The notes under the pieces: model-generated | What the model was told of the DNA's origin: nothing | What the model saw: only the letters and a program-made list of their open reading frames with translations | Databases searched by the model: none | Program-made: the position numbers and the translations under genes | In this document: in pieces, positions 60,603 to 64,000 of the stretch | Layout: each line of letters begins with the position of its first letter | Position numbering within the stretch: position 1 is the first letter of the stretch | Source of the DNA: Anastrepha obliqua | Taxonomy: Eukaryota > Arthropoda > Insecta > Diptera > Tephritidae | Direction of reading: 5' to 3' | Assembly: GCF_027943255.1 (NCBI RefSeq) | Contig: NC_072892.1 | Span: 25,753,792-25,817,791, forward strand | Length of the DNA stretch: 64,000 nt

Positions 60603-61369
60603 AATATATTTAAATGAAACCTGGTCTAAGGTAGGTGGTTGTTGGAAATGAACAAAATCGGTCAATAGTCACGCCCACCTCCCATATAACGGTAATTAAC
60701 AAAAAAAATAAAAATAAAAAAAATAAAAAAAAAATTAATTGTAAAAATATACAAAAGAAACAAAAAACGTGATGACAAATGGCGAGCCCAAAAAAGAAAT
60801 ACAACGTATAACACTTTTGAAAACTTAAAAAATGTCACTGCTTACACAAATTTTTATTATTAAATGCTAATTTTGTTCGGCGTATTTTATAGGAAATTCT
60901 TTTAAGTCATATTTTTTGTCATAAAATATTAAAAAAAAAAATTGAAGTTTTTGCTGTCTCAGTGCGTTTGTTTGAGTTTTTTTTTTAATGTGTTTTATTA
61001 TTGTTTCTTTTTCAGAGTCCGCACTATATACTTTATGAAAAGATTTCGAGCATTATGCGAAGTTTTGGAATATTGAAAACCTACAAAGTTGCCTCATAAA
61101 TTCATACAGCGTGAAGTATTTTAGATTTTTGTATTGCGTTCTTACCCGATTTTCTAAAAAGGGGCGGTTATTAGGGCGTAGATTTCATAAGAATTATATA
61201 CAACTATCTAAATTCCCACAGTTTCAGTGCTTCTCACACATTTTCAAGATCAGTTATTTGTTGGATACACCGAATTTTTGATTTTTATAATTAGTATTTT
61301 ATTCTTTACATCTTAACTTCAGTATTTTCAATGTTTTTTTTTTTTTCATTTAAGAAAAATGTTATTTTC
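60603..61369. repeat. Copy 2 of the about 0.8-kb direct duplication
   Basis: Near-identical to 59043-59874. Here the variable block is A-rich (60706-60750) rather than TA-rich. It is preceded (60440-60600) by sequence resembling 47105-47400, so the duplicated unit may be part of a longer interspersed repeat. Confidence 0.9.
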
Positions 61370-64000
61370 TTTTTTTTCCTTTAATAAGTACGTGTTAAAC
61401 ATTTTTTCAACTTTACCTTCACGTTGAGAAATCACGATCACGATTTTGTTAAATTTCACACTTTTTGGAGCAATTTTCTTGCTGCATCACTAAAAATTCC
61501 TTCAGTAATCAATACAATTTTTTAGAATATCTTCTTATGACATGTACTTTTTTTGAATACAATTTGTTTATACACTTAAATTTTTTTTACAAAATTAGAA
61601 TCCACTATATTTTTCATCTATGTACATACATATGTAGACCGATGTTACGCACATATTTTTTCACTTAAGTCTCTTCTTTCTTTTTGTTGAACTTTTCGCC
61701 TGAAATTCCTTTATCAGCACAAATAGCAAATTTTTATTTTCATTCAACACTGTCTGTAATTGTTGTTGTTTCTAAAGCTCTATATAGCAGTAGGCACTTT
61801 GTTTTTGTAATAACTTATATACAAATTGAGTCTCAATAACTAATGAGGAGAAACACGTCCTTACACGCGCAGCCATCAAACGTGAATGCCTGTTGAACGC
61901 GCCTCTCCTGCGCTGCTTACCACCACCATGAACCACTGTCTGCCAATGGTACCACTGCCAATCACAGGCAACAACACCAACAAATGGTAACTCAGCACAC
62001 AAAGCGACGCTCGGCGACGTCCCGTTTGACGACGTGGACACGAACGAAGGGGAATTACCGAAGCTTCATGAAACGAGACAAGGCGAGGCGAGTACATCGA
62101 TCATTCGTATTCGTAGATACATATATATTTACATGTATACATATATTTTCATATCGGTGTGTTTGTGTGTGCACAGCGACGTCCTACAGGCGAAGGAGGC
62201 GCAAAAGAGTAGAAAAAAACTTGAATATTTCCAACCACCACCCCCCTTTTTGATTTACTAATTTTATTGTATTTGGTACACGACTGGGACTCGTCCAATT
62301 CATATTTGCTTGTCGATCGTTCGTTTGAGTTACTCATACGCGCAGGCTACAAAAGTGCTTGGTGATTCGATATATTTGGTTCATATGTACTATACGTATG
62401 TTTTGTGAGTGTCTGTTTGTTTGTGTATACCACCCTTGTGGACAAGTGAAGTGGTGAGGGGGATGTGTCGGCGGACGACTTTTTAACTTCGCCTCCTTTT
62501 TACGCCACTGAGATGTGTGTTTATGCATGAGTATAACAACTTAAAAAAGCAATGGTAGTGCCCCTCACGGCACAGAGATTTATCGAAGAGGGTAAATTCC
62601 GTTGCCGTTGCTCTGTTACAATTAGCAGCGCTGCTTTCGCCTGTTGCTTTTCAGTTCGTATAAAAGGGCGACCCCTTGATTTGCGTTTGTGTATAAATGT
62701 GTGCTTTTCCTATTTAACCAAGTGAGTATGTGGCTTTTGTGGAGGGGTTGACACGCAGGCACTTTAACGCGAACGATGAATAAAAAAATAAGTAAAATAT
62801 TTGTATGTGAGCCTAAATAGGCGGAAGTCAATTTAAAGGATTGAGTGGAAAATATTCCCTTAATACTATAATTAGATGGTATAATACTTTATGAAATTAA
62901 ATTTCTATAAAGAAATCGATTTACATAAGTAAAAAATTTACAGATTTTGAAAAATTTGAAGCCATTGGTTTAAAAAAATGTGTGTGTAGAACTAAATGCG
63001 ACGACAAGCTTCTTGCTTAGCGATGATATTTTGATGCTTAACTGCTGGCTTTTAAACACTTACGTTGTTGCAGTGTTTGTGCTGTAAAAGTTGATATTTT
63101 TCCGATGGTTTTCCACTAATGCTATAACACTTCATTAATTCCATACAATTAGGTAGCTCCAAGTATTTACCCTTCAACGCACTTTAAATACTTTCTTTAA
63201 CAAGCATATAAAATATTTTTCCCCCCCAACACACTTTTTTGAATATATCGCGCCGAGCTTGTTTTACGTTACTATATTGCACACAATTTTAAAAAATATA
63301 AATATAGTAGTTGTGGTTTTGATATATTTTTACACTTCTCTTCTCCCCTTAATCAAATAACACACGCGCGTACACTGGATAACCAACAACACCACTATAA
63401 CACACGGCGACTAAATTCATACTGCTTGGCGAGCCTGGCGAACAAGCGTAACGAAGCAGCAGTGACGATGGCAGTGGCAGCCATCAGCCAGCACCAGCGC
63501 TAGCAGCAGCAGCCGCAGCAGCAACACAGCAACGGATGATGAACGAATTGTTGCGAAGCGGATTGTGGTGAAAGAGGCAACGACGAGTAGCACTGGCAGC
63601 AACAGCGCGCGATCCTCAGTCCTCTCAAAAAAGGGAAATTAATGCACACCACAACCACATATGAGCAGCAAGCACTCAAGGTACTTAAGCAGCGAGCCAC
63701 GAATGCACACACATACATAAGTGTGAATACGCGAATGTGTGTCGAAGTCAAAAAGTCACTTCTGCTGACTTGACTACCAATACAAAATTGCATGTTGCCT
63801 TTTGTTATTCTCCTTCGCAGCAGCAGCAGCAGCAACAACAGTCACAACAATCAATCCTACGCATTTCGCCTTTACGCGGCCGCGTTTTCTTGCTACCCTA
63901 TCTAACCAACGTGTTAGTTTATCGAAAGCCAGCAAAGTATTGCATGCCGTAGCATAGAAATCCTACAAAGCTAGCAACAACAACACATATTCATACAAAT
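61370..64000. other. Distal upstream DNA; possible ttk promoter/5' exon region
   Basis: GC-richer patches at 61855-62110, 62450-62760 and 63400-63660 stand out from AT-rich surroundings and contain CAG/GTTGCTG-type repeats. They resemble 5' UTR or promoter DNA of a developmental gene, but I cannot identify an exon, donor site or reading frame. No supported coding region. Confidence 0.35.

Noticed and set aside
62651..62666. TATAAAAG on the + strand with TCAGTT nearby, resembling a core promoter
   Set aside because: The initiator-like motif is upstream rather than downstream of the TATA box, the orientation is opposite to ttk, and no gene follows.

Overview
The window looks like nuclear DNA of a higher dipteran fly, most plausibly a tephritid fruit fly. 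It is AT-rich, has long introns, and contains two genes whose proteins closely match Drosophila homologues. It also carries many DD41D (rosa-type) mariner-like elements, a group I recall being described from Ceratitis and other tephritids. The species call is inference.

Layout. At the left end, Cstf50 (cleavage stimulation factor 50 kDa subunit) lies on the + strand at 871-2381 in three coding exons. Its first intron appears to use a GC donor. On the - strand, tramtrack (ttk) runs from a start codon at 42853 to 26345. Four shared exons (BTB domain, AT-hook) are followed by two alternative C-terminal modules, each with two zinc fingers: the p69 module at 38035-36838 and the p88 module at 28071-26345. 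The two genes converge. Nearly all of the roughly 24 kb between their stop codons (2.4-26.3 kb) is transposon-derived or unannotatable AT-rich DNA. The 42.9-64 kb segment, upstream of the ttk start codon, holds no coding exon I can support and probably contains 5' leader exons, introns and regulatory DNA, with scattered mobile elements.

Mobile DNA. I see DD41D mariner-like elements with several distinct terminal repeats, including one structurally intact copy with a full 361-codon ORF (23801-25122) and a family of short derivatives sharing its ends. There are also degenerate DD34D mariners, a 4.05 kb element with about 0.7-0.9 kb inverted ends and a DDE_Tnp_4/SWIM-type transposase relic, LINE fragments, a tRNA-derived SINE family, several MITEs, and a nest at least three insertions deep at 9.6-13.7 kb.

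The most interesting signal is a pair of elements (10105-11966 and 6206-8377) with exact 5-bp target duplications and ends starting CAC. In both, the two ends are asymmetric: a heptamer-like motif is separated from an A-rich nonamer-like motif by about 12 bp at one end and 22-23 bp at the other. This is the geometry of V(D)J recombination signals, and it fits Transib, the transposon superfamily related to RAG1.
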